Position numbers and translations under genes: made by a program. Below the pieces are notes generated by a model. That model searched no databases, had not been told where the DNA came from, and saw only the letters and a program-made list of their open reading frames with translations. From NCBI GenBank assembly GCA_031280435.1, contig JAITGS010000057.1:1-40868 (forward strand): a stretch of 40,868 nucleotides of DNA, given 5' to 3'. Source of the DNA: Tannerellaceae bacterium. GTDB lineage: Bacteria; Bacteroidota; Bacteroidia; Bacteroidales; Tannerellaceae. Positions 40,766 through 40,868 of the stretch are shown piece after piece (the stretch's first letter is position 1; every line of letters begins with the position of its first letter).

Positions 40766-40868
40766 AGCTTCGGCATGTTACCGAAACCTCCATCGAGAAC
40801 TCAATGAAGGTTTCGGCAACGCTCCGAAGTGTCCATCGAGAAGTCAATGGAGGTTTCGGTAACACTCC
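40766..40868 (+). repeat. Array C: 43-bp tandem repeat running off the window
   Basis: TTCGG recurs at 40769, 40812 and 40855 and CATCGAGAA at 40791 and 40834: an exact 43-base period, two units plus a partial third. Each unit can fold: CCGAAACCTCCAT faces ATGAAGGTTTCGG around CGAGAACTCA. GAAGTCAATGGAG (40840-40852) matches array A's GAAGTTGATGGAG at 11 of 13 positions, and GCTCCGAA (40821-40828) matches exactly, in the same orientation. Confidence 0.8.

Noticed and set aside
40578-40865. 95-codon minus-strand ORF at the right edge
   Set aside because: Runs through the 43-bp repeats, which are not codon-periodic; no start context.
1-40868. tRNA, rRNA or common riboswitch genes
   Set aside because: No cloverleaf with T-loop GTTCGA context, rRNA segment or known riboswitch core was recognised by eye; a covariance search would be needed to exclude them fully.

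Overview
The window comes from a member of the Bacteroidetes, almost certainly order Bacteroidales. Evidence: a SusC/SusD polysaccharide-utilisation locus, lipoproteins with Bacteroidetes-style lipoboxes, repeated promoters of the TTG-N19/20-TAnnTTTG type, two DUF6261-like proteins, a pyruvoyl-dependent arginine decarboxylase, an anaerobe-type Fe/Mn superoxide dismutase, and the remnant of a type IX secretion (T9SS) C-terminal sorting domain. The T9SS remnant points towards the Porphyromonadaceae/Tannerellaceae side of the order, but the genus cannot be fixed from sequence alone.

Layout. 1-2530: start of a minus-strand exported protein, a group II intron with its maturase, then a gene-poor strip with a good promoter, a tiny ORF and a MITE-like inverted repeat. 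2531-12442 (minus): a polysaccharide-utilisation operon, susC - susD - DUF3823 lipoprotein - pectate-lyase-fold protein - GH43/ceramidase-like fusion, with hairpins and a 193-bp nested palindrome between its distal genes. 12828-14839 (minus): a Fic protein and a DpnA-like adenine methyltransferase. 14992-16478 (plus): promoter, structured leader with a terminator-like hairpin, a 42-bp palindromic tandem repeat and a DUF6261-like gene. 16839-19400 (plus): a one-piece transmembrane regulator (periplasmic LamG/Kelch-like sensor, cytoplasmic winged helix). 19532-21639 (minus): ahpCF with a recognisable promoter and OxyR-like half-site. 22105-26461 (minus): exported TldD with its PmbA-like partner, a hypothetical protein and an EamA transporter. 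26600-28117 (plus): GH3-family adenylase. 28203-29535 (plus): a strictly phased 41-bp repeat array (10 units plus a partial one), a promoter and a second DUF6261-like gene. 29664-33783 (minus): LolE/FtsX-type permease, aminotransferase, Tat-type aldo/keto reductase, arginine decarboxylase. 34057-34632 (plus): superoxide dismutase. 34763-36988 (minus): tgt and an LptF/LptG permease. 37326-38333 (plus): membrane-anchored AraC regulator. 38426-40374 (minus): a compact cassette of small secreted or lipoprotein genes, one frameshifted. 40766-40868: the start of a further 43-bp tandem array running off the window.

The best candidate for an undescribed system is the pairing of DUF6261-like genes with tandem arrays of 41-43-bp units. 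Both DUF6261-like genes have such an array directly upstream. The array at the right edge is related in sequence to the first one and on the same strand, which predicts a third DUF6261-like gene just outside the window. The 41-bp array keeps its period without a single indel while its sequence has drifted, which suggests selection on spacing.

Central housekeeping genes (tgt, lptG-like, aminotransferase, ahpCF, sod) look ordinary. No rRNA, tRNA or CRISPR array was recognised.
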